Positions 19,843 through 31,730 of a stretch of DNA of 64,000 nucleotides are shown here, piece by piece. A model generated the notes under the pieces. It saw only the letters and a list, made by a program, of their open reading frames with translations, did not search any database and was not told where the DNA came from. The position numbers and the translations under genes were made by a program. Source of the stretch: Bicyclus anynana (Eukaryota > Arthropoda > Insecta > Lepidoptera > Nymphalidae); the NCBI RefSeq assembly GCF_947172395.1, contig NC_069097.1, forward strand, positions 16,352,142 through 16,416,141, written 5' to 3'. Within the stretch, counting starts at the first letter, position 1; the number at the start of each line of letters is the position of its first letter.

Positions 19843-21849
19843 GTACACGATGTTAATGTTTTGATTGTAAGGTCGGGCTCCCGCGGGGTACGAGTTATGT
19901 TGTTCCGACAAGTTGGCGGCGAGAGGGGGGCGGGCAGCGGGGCGGGGGGATACACACCCGCACACGGTGCCGCTGGCCTTACGTTATAGCTAATATCTAG
20001 CCGATAGAAATGTCATTAGCCCAACTGTAAAGTTGTACACCAACAAGGTGGCGCCGAATAAACAGTGGTTGAGTCTAGAAACACTACTCGTATCAGACAT
20101 TCGTGATATAATCGCACACTTTAGATGTTAACTATGGTAAGCCATAATGTACTTACAATTTAGTTATAATAATTATAGCCGATTACTTTTCTTTTCATTT
20201 GCGAAGTATAGTTCATATCTATATTGTTTTACCGCATAGTTATCGCCATTTATATCAATGGCTTGGAAATTTAAAAAAATATTGCAGAGCTAATCGTCAT
20301 CTGGAAATATCTCGGCAATAGCTTGCTGCGAGCTCCTGCGGGTGGCGGCGGGTAATGCGCCACAATTGGCCACTACCGCCCGCGGTACTGGCCCTAATTG
20401 CCCCGCGCTCCCCGCAGCCGACGATTGATACCCTTCGCGAGCTGCTCTCGTACCGCTCTGTTAATGATAATTAACGTCATAAAAGCAGGTAACGACGCAA
20501 TTTCAAAAATCTTTATTACACCAAACTAAAATAATAAAAACTATAGCATTGAATTCTTTTTTTCCTTTGCGGGGTATTTTAATCTCATACTCCTGGAGGT
20601 TCCCCAGAGAGGAAAGCCTTTCATATATGAAATAACATAATACTAAACATGCAGCACTTTAAAACGGTTGAACCTTCATGATATTCGGGTTAACACACGA
20701 ATTTAAATGTATAAACTTGTCTATGGTTAAAGTTTTTGCACCAGTTTAATTCATATATGTATGGACTAGAAGCCAGATATGTCACTTTGAGAGAGATGAA
20801 AGAATTTCATCTTCATCTTATGGCGGATTTGGAAGGTAGTAGTAGGTTTCAGGAGTTCAGACTCTAGCTTAATAGTTAACATTGCAGTCGAGTTTTAGAA
20901 TTTTTTGTGGCTTTTTCATTACTTTTAAAGCAATTGAATATCCTAAAAAAATATGCTCTGCTCTCCATAGCCCAACCTTTTGTAAAATAAAAAAAAACAT
21001 TGACAATGTTTTGTCGCATCTGCTAATGTTATTCAGCAAACGATGGTCTACACCCGATGGATGGATAGATGGTGAAATTTTTAGTTATAGCATTGATTGC
21101 TTCACCTAAAAATCATCGAAACGCTAGCAACATTTGTATAATAATAACATATTTGAAATATGTATAATGAAATCGACTTGAAACTCAAAGGCGCCGCTCG
21201 CCGCGAGTAGCGGAAGCGGAAATGGAATCGCGCAACCTACTCGTGACAGTCCGCAGCCTGCGGCGAGGAGGCTCTCACGCGGAGGCTCTCACGGCGCGGC
21301 ATTGTGTGGCGGCGGCGGGCGGGCAGGGACTGCGGGCCGCAGTGTCCCGGGCGGTTAATTAGTTTTTCTCCTGCCCTACAAGCGAACTTTATCAAAATCC
21401 GCTAGGTAGGTACGATATGGAAAAATTCGTAATAAATCGTAAAGTTGTTCAGTACTTTTATTAAAATTATAGCATTTATTATTATAGCCACACAAAACTA
21501 ATTTTTGAAATAACTTGAAGTGTTTGTAACTTTCAGAACTGTCATTGAAGCATATCATGTATAGACGAACTAGTACTGTACCACACATTTTCATGGTGAG
21601 ATTATCAATATTATTCGCTCGGTTGGTGAATCGGTATCCTTGTGTTTTGTACTTTGGTTCCACAGAATCGGAGGCACCGATGATTCAAAGCGGATCCACG
21701 TGAATAATTAAAAGGGCATCAATTTATATTGCGTTTTTATACACTTAATTAGTATTCGATGGGACAAGCAAGTGATTCAGCTGACGTTAGTTCGAAAACC
21801 ATCAGTTATAAAAGAGCAAAACTTTGACAGATCTGCTCTGCTCTGCGGT
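19843..21849. other. Spacer with CpG-rich patches
   Basis: GC-rich islands at about 19870-19970, 20330-20470 and 21185-21355 interrupt AT-rich DNA. The 20330-20470 patch mixes GCCACTACCGCCC-type and TTAATGATAATTAACG-type segments, as enhancers often do, but this is only suggestive. No gene is called. Confidence 0.4.
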
Positions 21850-21907
21850 AACTTATGGTATAAACGTTAAATCTATAAATATAGACTTAACGTTTACACC
21901 ATAAGTT
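21850..21907. other. Hairpin 1 of a twin
   Basis: Arms 21850-21870 and 21887-21907 are 21-base complements with a single A/C mismatch. The loop holds a smaller palindrome, TCTATAAATATAGA. It may be a miRNA-like precursor or a foldback element; both strands would fold. Confidence 0.55.
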
Positions 21908-21976
21908 GTATTGTTTAGTCCCTGTCGGACGATATACTCGTAAACGTATAGTCTGACTGGAATTAAACAATACAAC
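21905..21976. other. Hairpin 2 of a twin
   Basis: The outer arms GTTGTATTGTTTA and TAAACAATACAAC pair perfectly over 13 bases. Pairing continues inward for about 18 more positions with two mismatches, two wobbles and a two-base bulge, closing on an 8-base loop (21938-21945). The size and shape fit an animal pre-miRNA. It shares three bases with hairpin 1. I recognise no known miRNA seed. Confidence 0.55.
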
Positions 21977-22385
21977 ATAAAATATTTTTAGCTAATATTA
22001 TAGCTGGAGTGTACCTCAAAAGTTTTCACGGGCGATATATCGCTAATTATCTCGCCTCGGAGCGCCGCCGCTCCCTCGCTCGTTTCGTTTGTTCCCGGAG
22101 CGAGCGGCGGGCGCGTGTGTAGTGTACACAGGCGAGTACAGACGTCGCTCGCGGTGTGCCTGTGCGTGTGTAGTGTACACAGACGAGTACGGGGTGTGAC
22201 GTAGCTAGCGAGCGTGTGTTCTCATAGGTCGTGAAGTCGACACGAGAAGGTTTGCGACGTTTTGTGATTAAACCACGCGTGTGTTTAAATCTATATAAAT
22301 AAAATTTTCCACAATGCGTCTATGCACATTAAGGGATTCAGCTTGGTTATTATTTAATGTCGTTATTAATATAATGTGTATTGTA
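21977..22385. other. Spacer with duplicated 25-bp motif
   Basis: A CpG-rich tract at 22050-22215 contains two copies of GTGTGTAGTGTACACAGnCG followed by AGTAC (near 22114 and 22167). GTGTACAC is itself palindromic. No gene is called; promoter-like DNA is possible. Confidence 0.4.
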
Positions 22386-22742
22386 TCCCTACTAATATTA
22401 TAAATGCGAAAGTAATTCTGTCTGTCTGTCTGTTACGCTTTCCCGCTTAAACCTCTCGATTTTGATGAAATTTGGCACAGACAATCTTTAAACCCTGAAA
22501 AAGGTCATAGGCTACCTTTTATTGCGAAAAAAAGGGATGAAGAGGTTGAAATAGAGGTTGAAAGTTTGTATGGGATTTCTTAATTTTAAAAGATAAAACC
22601 ATGAAACTTTATATTTAAGCACTTGATAAGACAATAAAACATTTGTTCCAGCGTTTTTGAAATTTTGACTTGTGAGGGGGTGAAATAGGGGTTAAAAGTT
22701 TATATCGATTTACACGCGGACGATGTCGCGGGCGTCTGCTAG
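22386..22742 (+). mobile_element. Short non-autonomous Helitron
   Basis: It starts TCCCTACTAATATTATAAAT after a host A and ends with a GC-rich stem (CGCGGACGATGTCGCG) and CTAG before a host T, the A|T insertion rule of Helitrons. The length is 357 bp with no coding capacity. Internal blocks such as TCTGTCTGTCTG and TGATGAAATTTGGCACAGA are common filler of lepidopteran elements. Confidence 0.75.
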
Positions 22743-23379
22743 TAAAATAATAAATATGAATGGGAGTGGGTATATTGAGAAATAAATAAATTAGGATGAC
22801 TTTCATAAGCGCTTGTTTCCTAAAATAATGTGTATTGGATAATGTATTTCACAAGTCATCTGTTAGATACACCCTGTAGTTAAGAACGAACGCAAAAGTG
22901 AAGCAACTGTCCAACGAACGACGCCACTCCGTCAGCCTGTCCGCAGTGAGCGCCCGCCGTCAGGAGCTGCTCGCCGAAGACGATATCTCCCGTCGCTGTC
23001 GCTACTGATGGATGGACCTGTCGTCTGTAACGTATTCAGACCTCCTTCGTCTGCTGATGATGCTATTGTACGAGTATAAAGCGATCTTCCACTTCGTAAG
23101 GATTGGCTATTAAATTAATACAAACTCCGGCGCGTTTACGAACTAAGTAATTCATTCTGATGCTATTTAATTCTGTTACTGTTTACGATAATGTAGGGAT
23201 GGTGTTGGAATCTACATTTTGTGTAGGTAGAATAGGCAGGTATTGATCCAATATGTTATGTCATTGCAGACAGGGTTAAATTGTTTTTATCATTTAATCA
23301 CTAATATTCGTACATTTCCTCGACCTAATTTACAAAAACATATTTTTTTGAGAGTACATTTTCTTTGAATTTAAATTCA
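22743..23379. other. Spacer, no gene seen
   Basis: AT-rich with a patch of intermediate GC at 22910-23000. No features supported. Confidence 0.5.
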
Positions 23380-23660
23380 AAAAAACATAATTCATTTATT
23401 TCAAGTAGGCTCAGTTTACAAGCACTTTTGATACGTCAGTTGACTATTTGTAAAGATTCTACCACCGATTCGGAAGGCAGGTTCTTCAGTTCAGGCTGAG
23501 AAGAAACCGGCAAGAAACTCAACAGTTGCTCTTTTAAAAAATCATACAATACTATAATTTACAATTGATGACAACATTACAATTTCTTATAGTATTTCCT
23601 GTGTGAAGGTGGAAACTGATCCAATGGCCTCCAAGCATTATGAAAGCGTATGTATAAAGT
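23380..23660 (-). mobile_element. 5'-truncated Jockey-like LINE, second copy
   Basis: Reverse complement of the 3' end of the element at 4960-5845. It encodes the last dozen residues (AWRPLDQFPPSHRK region, rc of 23588-23640), then the same 3' UTR and AAATAAATGA tail near 23385. The 5' junction is near 23645-23660. The two copies differ at scattered sites, so they are independent old insertions. Confidence 0.8.
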
Positions 23661-25079
23661 CAACCTCACAAATGATCCCTGGACTCTGTCCAATGGTGCT
23701 GATGAGCCGCGACCAACAGTAGAGAGGTAGCTCCTCGCAGAGGTAAACTATTATTTAGATTATAAAATCATTGAGGACAACCATCTTCTGCTTCTGCCTG
23801 CCTGGTAGCAACGTTTGCTGCAGAGAAGACTCGCGTGCTCCGTCGCGCTGCAGCTGCAGGCGCATGTGAATTGGGCAGTGAAGTGTACTGCAATGGTGCA
23901 GTGTAGCAGTGACGGCGACGAGGCTCGCGCTCGCCGCAACCTAAATATTTGTTCGGCGCGCTTAATGAGTGTCACAAGTGGATTTATATTTTAATTGAAA
24001 CTGCAAAATTTTATGTTTTTCACATTGTTTATAATAAAAGGTTCTGTATTTTGCAAAATTCATGCAAGTGCAGGTTTGTTTAGTCACATCGTAATACATA
24101 ATTACATTTACAACACTTTATGTAGGTACCTACGTACCAAACCGCTGTATCGTCCACACATAATCACGCATTACTAACTACAGATTTAACCGCGAAGTTG
24201 TATTCACCTACTATACTAAAAACTAACTCAAAGTCAGCTTAATCAGTCGCTGAACTTTCAACTCCGAAGAATTACAACTTCACCCAATTAGTGTGTGTGT
24301 GGCGACGTCTCCACTGCGGACTGTGTTTTATTGTGGCGAGGTGTCGCGCGACCGGAAACGTATATTTTCACACAAAACGTTCACAAAGCCGGTGTGCCGT
24401 CGCCCGGGGGCGCGGGGGATGCGGTGGGGGCGTTAGGGACACCATATCTCAGGACTTGTACTGAGCTTTCAGGGTTGTAGAATTTTCAACAAAATACAGC
24501 TTACATTTAAAAAAAATCTGTATGAAAAAAATCTAAAAACAATCTTCCTAGGTTATTATTAATTACAATTAGACTATTAAAAAATAAATACTTGTTTCTC
24601 AAAGTAATAGTAAATCAGTTTGAGTTCGATGTGCAACGCGTGAGAGCAATTCACAAATTCAAAGAATACCATGCTTTCTCTTTACATTTCTGACTGTTCA
24701 CGTGGTGCCCCTACGCGCGGGGCGGGGGCGCGGGGGCGCGGGGGCGCTATACAAACACTGAATGTCGTATTTTGGGCACAAATGAAAAAGCGCCACGTGA
24801 ATTTATTGGCCGCGTGTTGTCGCCGCCACTCACCGCCGCCGCACCGCCGCCGCACCGCCGGCCGCAGCCCGCAGGCAGTACAGGCACACGCGGTTGTACC
24901 GGTTATAGTAGAGGAGTGTTCATTAGGAGGTTATTTCCGTCAAAATAAGTAAAAAATTAATCGCGCTCGTAACTCGAGAATTAATATATAAGGGTTTTAT
25001 TTTGTAAATTTGAAACCCTTCCATTCCATAACGTTACGCTCAAATCGTCAGATTTTCGAAATGTGCAATTTTTAGCTAT
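23661..25079. other. Spacer, no gene seen
   Basis: Contains GC-rich patches at 23790-23940, 24300-24450 and 24700-24880; the last has GGGGGCGC and CGCACCGCCGC short repeats. No convincing coding sequence. Confidence 0.45.
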
Positions 25080-25121
25080 CAACTCACCTACCTTATCTAT
25101 TAAAATATGGTAGGTGAGTTG
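25080..25121. repeat. Perfect 13-bp hairpin
   Basis: CAACTCACCTACC at 25080-25092 pairs perfectly with 25109-25121 across a 16-base AT-rich loop. It may be a relic of a foldback element. Confidence 0.5.
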
Positions 25122-26919
25122 TGAGAGTGATATTATGGTCTTGCATATTGTCACCGCATATTTCTATTGCAAGCCTCTCATCCATTCTTTCAACATTTAC
25201 TATAAAAATCCATCGTGGTGATTCTCACATAATGAGCTCAAAACAATCTTGTTTTGCCTCGAGATCAGCAATAAGAGCAGAGATTTTATCTATGTCCGCC
25301 ATCAATGAATTGCTGAATTTGTTCATGTTATTTTTAAAGCTTTCAAACAACATGCATATATGGATTAATTTTGCATTAATTTTGGATAAATTATTCGAGA
25401 GCCAAATCCGAAACTTTTAGATTACAACTATATTTTTTTTATTAATGGAATTTAATTGCATTTTTGAAATAAATTATTTTTCTAGCCTTAAGCATCGGCT
25501 GAAAAACCGTCAGCTTTAGTGAGATCACCGCAGGGTGGCATCAGAGCTTCTCAGTACCTATATGGTGACAATGGTCAGCAGTTAATCATACTATTTCTGT
25601 CACAAACGACTAATGACGTTACAATGCAAAAATATATTTTTTAGAAACTTTAGCTCGTCCGCTTCTCGCAGTAGCGCAACTCTCAGCGTCCGGTAAAGTT
25701 GCGGCGCACTATAATGTTCCCAGCAACTTGTTCCAACAGTTCCGCTGCATTTAAAATGTATGCGCTGTGTTCGCCGGATCTTTAAAAGCTTTTTACACTT
25801 TTATCACAATTTATTCTGTGCATTTACCTCTGTAACAACTTAAATATTCAACTCCTACTGCTCGTACCCACTCGTATGCGGCGCAGAGGGATTATATCGT
25901 TTTGAGTCGGCTCCAAAATGTAGATCCTAGATATTAACCTATATTCTCGAACAACCACGGTGTGTTGTAAATAATATTGTGTGCCTTAATAAATCTCTCG
26001 TCGATTATTGTCAAATCGGTAAGTTAGACTTTAAGTAGTTAATACTCCTCTATTATGAGATAGTAGAGTATTTTCAGAAGTCAATACATTGCTAACATAA
26101 TATAACCTACACTACAGCCATCTCTCCATTTCAACGGAAGTAAAAGTGAGTGTGGAGAGAGTGAGGCGATCGAACCCAAGCGTTGCAGTCCGTCCTTACA
26201 CATGCGCGTGCAGCCATTGAGGTGTGAAGTGAAGATAAAACACAGAACCGTAAGACACCCCCCCGCGCCTCACGCCGCGCGAGCCTCGCGTCGAAGGACC
26301 CGTCGGAGCCGAACAAAAACGTCATTTCCTTGCGGCGGCAGTGTGTAGTTGTGTACACGCGGCCGCTGGAGGCGAACCAGACAATTAGCTGTGCAAACAT
26401 GACCTCTCCCTCGCCGCCGGATTACCTCAATTTATAATTCATCCCCCTCGGCCGCCGCCCCGCCCCCGCCCCGTGTGGCCCTCGCGCTGACGACGAGTCG
26501 GCCTCGTCGTGACTATTTGCGACTGATTCTGATACATGATTCATTTATGACTAGCTCTTTTGAAGAATCAATTTAGTATTCCCGTTACGACGTTCGAAAG
26601 GCTCCTCTGCGAAGAAGGCAACGAATTCTGAAAAACCCTCTCTCTAAACATGAATATTTTTTTGCATAGCAACAGTCCGGGGAGTACTGCTGTGCAAGTA
26701 CTTGCATTGTGCAGAGCCAGTACTGGTACTCGCGGCCAGTGCGGTACATCTCTGTGCTCTTGACTAATGAACGCAATCAGTTAATGGCTGAAACACGAAG
26801 CTTCTTGCAAATTTGACTTCACTTACTGGACACCTACTTATACTTAATGAACCTGAATAGAACAAAGGTGTTGTAGATCTATGGTGTCACATCTCGCCGC
26901 CCTGTCATAGTTAGTTAGT
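25122..26919. other. Spacer, no gene seen
   Basis: AT-rich with CpG-rich patches at 26240-26360 and 26400-26510. On the minus strand near 25240-25360 a 41-codon ATG frame is Lys/Asp/Glu-rich and coiled-coil-like (SLMADIDKISALIADLEA). It is too short and isolated to call. Confidence 0.4.
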
Positions 26920-27188
26920 CAGAATGAGAGGGTTTAGGCCAATAGTCCACCACGCTGGCCCAATGCGGATTGGCAGACTTCACACACGCAGAGAATTAAG
27001 AAAAATCTCTGGTATGGTATAGGTTTCCTCACGATGTTTTTTTTCACCGTTTGAGACACGTGATATTTTAATAATTTCTTAAAATGCACACAACTGAAAA
27101 GTTAGAGGTTCATGCCCCGGACTGGATTTTAACCCACACCCTCCGGAATCGGAGGCAGAGGTCATATCCACTGGGCTATCACGGTTCT
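26920..27188 (-). mobile_element. SINE family B copy
   Basis: Reverse complement of the 60713-61012 SINE over nearly its whole length: TGGTGGACTATTGGCCTAAA, CCAATCCGCATTGGGCC, AATTCTCTGCGTGTG and the tRNA-like head with its decayed B box (rc of GGATTTTAACCCAC). The last ~50 bases of the tail are missing. Confidence 0.8.
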
Positions 27189-27700
27189 TACTGGCTTTAT
27201 ACATCAGGATTTTCTTTTCAGTAATACTCATTCAGTAGTCCACTTGTTTACTGCGTTTGTTAAAATGGGAATACTTTGGAATTATGAGTCGGTTTGTAAA
27301 ACAATATTTTTTTATTTTGATTAATCTTTCCCAATAAGGGTATTAAATAAATAATTATTATGTTAGTACCTCAGTTATAAATAGTATTCTCAACTTCTGT
27401 ATCGACGTTGGTAGATACATAAATATAATGATGTCATCCGCACAAGCGGCGCGCCGACAACGCGTGAAGCTTTCACAGCAAAGCGGTTTCGTTTTACATA
27501 AAAATACAATATCTGCCGCCGAGCCGCAGCCGAGGGCCGCCCTCGGTTACGCGGCGCCCGGCGAGCTCGCGACACGGGCAGCGCTCATACAACTGTCGTA
27601 ACTACCTACTTACGTGCCGTAGCAAACTAACCATACGTGCTCACACTACATACCTACTACATAATGTAACTACCTCTTTCAAAATAAAATAACAAATAAA
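27189..27700. other. Spacer, no gene seen
   Basis: AT-rich except for a CpG-rich patch at 27440-27590. No gene or repeat is supported. Confidence 0.5.
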
Positions 27701-27890
27701 TCTATACTAATATTATAAAGAGAAAAGACTTTTGTTTGTTTATATGTTTTGAATAGGCTCTGCTCTGGGACTACTGAACCGATTTGAAAAATTCTTTCAC
27801 TGTTGCTATGGATTTTCAAATGCTATATTTTAGCCCCGTATTAATACGGGAACGGGAACCACGTGGGGGAAACCGCGTGGTGTCTCCTAG
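27701..27890 (+). mobile_element. Very short Helitron (190 bp)
   Basis: Starts TCTATACTAATATTATAAAG after a host A and ends CCTAG before a host T. The interior (GGACTACTGAACCGATTTGA, CGGGAACGGGAACCACG) matches the filler around 7320-7440. The 3' hairpin is weak (ACCGCGTGGTG). Non-autonomous. Confidence 0.65.
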
Positions 27891-28565
27891 TACAAAATAA
27901 GTTAAGAGGCTCAATGCATCTTTTAACTGCAGTTTTCTTATGAACGTCGTGCATTTCCGAAGAAATTCAAAATTTTCAGTTTAATATCAACACTGAAATT
28001 AGGAAAACTATATTAAATACATGTGAAAACAAAACGAAAACTAATAATACACCGAGCGAAATTAGCTATCCATCGTCACGTTAATAGCAAATAACGCATT
28101 AATTGCGATCTAGCCGCGGCGCAGCGGGCTCGTTGTAGTGTTGGGCTAATTATAATTTTACGAGCGCTATTTGTATTATACATCAGTGGTACGATCATTG
28201 CTCTTCTATACGACGTAGTCGTGACCCAACTGCCGTGTGGCCCGCCGTATGGCCCACAACGTGGCCCGCCGCTTGGCCCGCCTCGTGGCCCGCCGCTCGG
28301 CCCGGAGCGGACGCCATGCGATCATGTATTATACACGCCGCCGCCGCTCTGCGTGGCATTGATAGATTCCTGGTGAACTGGCTGAGCTATTTACATCCAG
28401 CAGCAAAGTCCAGCAGCTGCAGCGGCTGCGCTCTGGCCAAGCGACTGCTACTGCAGCTGAAGCGATGAGTCGCTCGTTTGCTGAAACATAAGTAAATTAT
28501 AATATAAAAATATTTGTTGGGAAATCTTTCAGTGTCAGCGCAGTATCGTTATGTCTCAATATGTA
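27891..28565. other. Spacer with 12-bp GC repeat
   Basis: At 28236-28305 a 12-base unit (TGGCCCGCC plus three variable bases) repeats about five times. It translates as WPAx repeats but has no other gene character. The stretch at 28075-28165, with TAATTATAATTTTACGAG, resembles homeodomain-site clusters; this is only suggestive. Confidence 0.4.
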
Positions 28566-28879
28566 TTTTTTTTTTATTCTTTATAAGTTAGCCCTTGACT
28601 ACATTCTCACCTGATGGTAATTGATGATGCAGTCTAAGATGGAAGCGGGCTAACTTGTTAGGAGGAGGATGAAAATCTACACCCCTTTTGGTTTCTGCAC
28701 GGCATCGTACCGGAACGCTAAATCGCTTGGCGGTACGTCTTTGCCGGTAGGGTTAACTAGCCACGGCCGCCAGCCAAACCTAGACCAATTAAGAAAATCT
28801 CAATCTGCCCAGCCGGGGATCGAACCCAGGACCTCCGTCTTATAAATCCACCGCGCATACCACTGCGCCACGGAGGCCG
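28566..28879 (-). mobile_element. SINE family A, full-length copy
   Basis: Reverse complement of the family seen at 4308-4614. The head at the right end keeps an intact B box (rc of GGGATCGAACCC, 28817-28829) and A box (rc of CACTGCGCCACGG). The body and A-rich tail (28566-28582) are complete. One of the best-preserved copies. Confidence 0.85.
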
Positions 28880-29675
28880 TCATGTAGGTGTAGCACAGAT
28901 ATAAAAGCGTTAACTTTTAACGATGTCTTGTGAGGTGTAGCCGCAGTTGACATTACAGCGACTGGTAAAGTCCTTTTCATGCAAAAAGTCCCCCAGACGC
29001 GGCGCTAATGACATGAAAAATTACATTGTCATTTTGTATAAGGCGCTGTCAATTTTAGATTAGGATTCAGCCGCGAGACTTCTTCCATGAAAGTACTCTA
29101 GATGACGCCTTGTTCATGTGCGCAGTAGAAGGCGATGGTGGTGCACGTCCCGCTCCCTCCTTCCCGCGTCCTCTGCGAATTGTTCACGTTTAGACTGCAA
29201 GTGTGCGCTGACCGACATCAACACATGTTTGCTGCTGTTCGTCACACGCTCTTGCACTAACTCTAATTAAATTACATAGACATAATATTTGTTCGCTAAA
29301 CTCACTGTATCGTGTTACTCCCCGTTGTATATTGTTTGTTTTTATTGAAATGGAATCAACTTCCGGTTCCGCTGCGGCGGGTGCGGGGTGCGGGCGCGGG
29401 GTGATCCGGCGCACAAAAGCCTCATTTGAATAACTACACATGAACGCGACCAGGCTTTGTGTTTTAATCTCTTTTACAAAAAGCTCGCATATTGATTTTA
29501 TTTCTAACTTTAACGGTTTTTACTAAAATTGGTGAAAAGCTAGAACGTATTTGTTTGGATGTGATTGAAAAACATGATTTTGTTGATTGATTTAAAACGA
29601 TCGAACAAATAGACTGAAGAGTCTTTAAAATATATGTGTTTATCTAATATTCAAACTTAGCTTGCATGTTTTTAG
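28880..29675. other. Spacer, no gene seen
   Basis: Mixed composition. The GC-rich part at 29340-29410 carries fortuitous frames. No gene is called. Confidence 0.45.
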
Positions 29676-31065
29676 TGACCGTTGCGTGACCATTGCTACG
29701 TGATGAATGTAGACCGTTACGTGCTCATTGCTATGTGATGAATGCAGACCGTTGCATGCTCATTGCTTCGTGAAGAATGTAGACCGTTGCATGTTCATTG
29801 TTACGTGATGAATGTAGTCCGTTGCGTGTTCATTGCTACGTGATGAATGTAGTCCGTTGCGTGTTCATTGCTACGTGATGAATGTAGAGCGTCGTGTGCT
29901 CATTGCTACGTGATGAATGTAAAGCGTCGTGTGCTCATTGCTACGTGATGAATGTAGAGCGTCGTGTGCTCATTTCTACGTGATGAATGTAGAGCGTCGT
30001 GTGCTCATTGCTACGTGATAAATGTAGACCGTTGCGTGCTCATTGTTACGTGATGAATGTAGACCGTTGCTCATTGGTAAGTGATGAATGTAGACCGTTG
30101 CGTGCTCATTGCTACGTGATGAATGTAGACCGTTGCCTGTTCATTGCTACGTGATGAATGTAGTCCGTTGCGTGTTCATTGCTACGTGATGAATGTAGTC
30201 CGTTGCGTGTTCATTGCTACGTGATGAATGTAGAGCGTCGTGTGCTCATTGCTACGTGATGAATGTAAAGCGTCGTGTGCTCATTTCTACGTGATGAATG
30301 TAGAGCGTCGTGTGCTCATTGCTACGTGATAAATGTAGACCGTTGCGTGCTCATTGTTACGTGATGAATGTAGACCGTTGCTCATTGGTAAGTGATGAAT
30401 GTAGACCGTTGCGTGCTCATTGCTACGTGATGAATGTAGACCGTTGCCTGTTCATTGCTACGTGATGAATGTAGTCCGTTGCGTGTTCATTGCTACGTGA
30501 TGAATGTAGTCCGTTGCGTGTTCATTGCTACGTGATGAATGTAGAGCGTCGTGTGCTCATTGCTACGTGATGAATGTAAAGCGTCGTGTGCTCATTGCTA
30601 CGTGATGAATGTAGAGCGTCGTGTGCTCATTTCTACGTGATGAATGTAGAGCGTCGTGTGCTCATTGCTACGTGATAAATGTAGACCGTTGCGTGCTCAT
30701 TGTTACGTGATGAATGTAGACCGTTGCTCATTGGTAAGTGATGAATGTAGACCGTTGCGTGCTCATTGCTACGTGATGAATGTAGACCGTTGCCTGTTCA
30801 TTGCTACGTGATGAATGTAGTCCGTTGCGTGTTCATTGCTACGTGATGAATGTAGAGCGTCGTGTGCTCATTGCTACGTGATGAATGTAGACCGTTGCGT
30901 GCTCATTGTTACGTGATGAATGTAGACCGTTGCTCATTGCTACGTGATGAATGTAGAGCGTCGTGTGCTCATTGCTACGTGATAAATGTAGACCGTTGCG
31001 TGCTCATTGCTACGTGATGAATGTAGACCGTTGCGTGCTCATTGCTATGTGATGAATGCAGACCG
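29676..31065 (+). repeat. 35-bp minisatellite with higher-order repeats
   Basis: About 40 tandem copies of a 35-bp unit around GCTACGTGATGAATGTAG, with variants (GACC/GTCC/GAGC; GTTGC/GTCGTG; TTGCTACG/TTTCTACG). A shortened unit containing GTTGCTCATTGGTAAGTG recurs at about 30066, 30377 and 30723, i.e. 311 and 346 bases apart (9 and 10 units less 4 bases). Variant order repeats between these marks, so blocks of 9-10 monomers were amplified together. The unit has an imperfect dyad, CATT...ACGT...AATG. No coding frame. Confidence 0.93.
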
Positions 31066-31730
31066 ACGAGTTTCACATCATCATCAACCGTCCGTCACCG
31101 TTAGATAAGAACTCGTCATGTTAAACCAACCACTGAAGCAACGCAGCAGTTCCAAGTATTGTAAATATGTATCTGCCTCCGTGTCTGTCTGTAATTCGTA
31201 TTTCGTTGTATTCAGATTGTACAACTCGATGCACTGTTCCCTAACGCACACAGACGCGTTCCCGATGACGTCGCTCGCTTCTAACCCTTGCCCTACATTT
31301 TTAACCGCTAATAACTTGTTTCCTTTCACTGAAGTCGATTAAAGCTCTCGAAGTGAAATACACATCGACTGCGCTCCCCCTCCGCCCCGTGCAATCAGTT
31401 GTTGTTGGACTGTGTGTCACTGTGACGAGGTCTCGGAGCGCCGGGGCGGCGGGGCGGCGGGGCGGCGGGGCGGCGGGGCAGCATGGGGCGGCGCGGGGTG
31501 GCACGGGGGAGGTGATTTATTCGCGCCTTCTGATGAGTCAGTGCTTATTGTCACCGTGGGCACATTTATTACTTCTAATGCGGTGCGCGATCCGGGCTAC
31601 GCCGCCTGCTACGCTCGACGACGTCTGCGACACCTGACGATATCTGCGACACTCGGCCAGGAATATAAGTCAGTCAGTGCGAGAGATTTGCTGTTCTCAT
31701 ATATTAAATTTTTGAGTTCCCAAGTTTTGA
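31066..31730. other. Spacer with CpG-rich repeat patch
   Basis: At 31437-31485 CGGGGCGG repeats with a 9-base period. Frames on both strands through it are low-complexity and overlap each other. No gene. Confidence 0.45.

Noticed and set aside
25121..25420. 99-codon plus-strand ORF and an antisense coiled-coil-like 41-codon frame
   Set aside because: Neither has a recognisable family or extends beyond one short frame. The antisense frame might be an ORF1 relic of a LINE, but nothing next to it supports that.
29676..31065. CRISPR-like array
   Set aside because: The 35-bp units are contiguous with no unique spacers, and the context is a eukaryotic nuclear genome.
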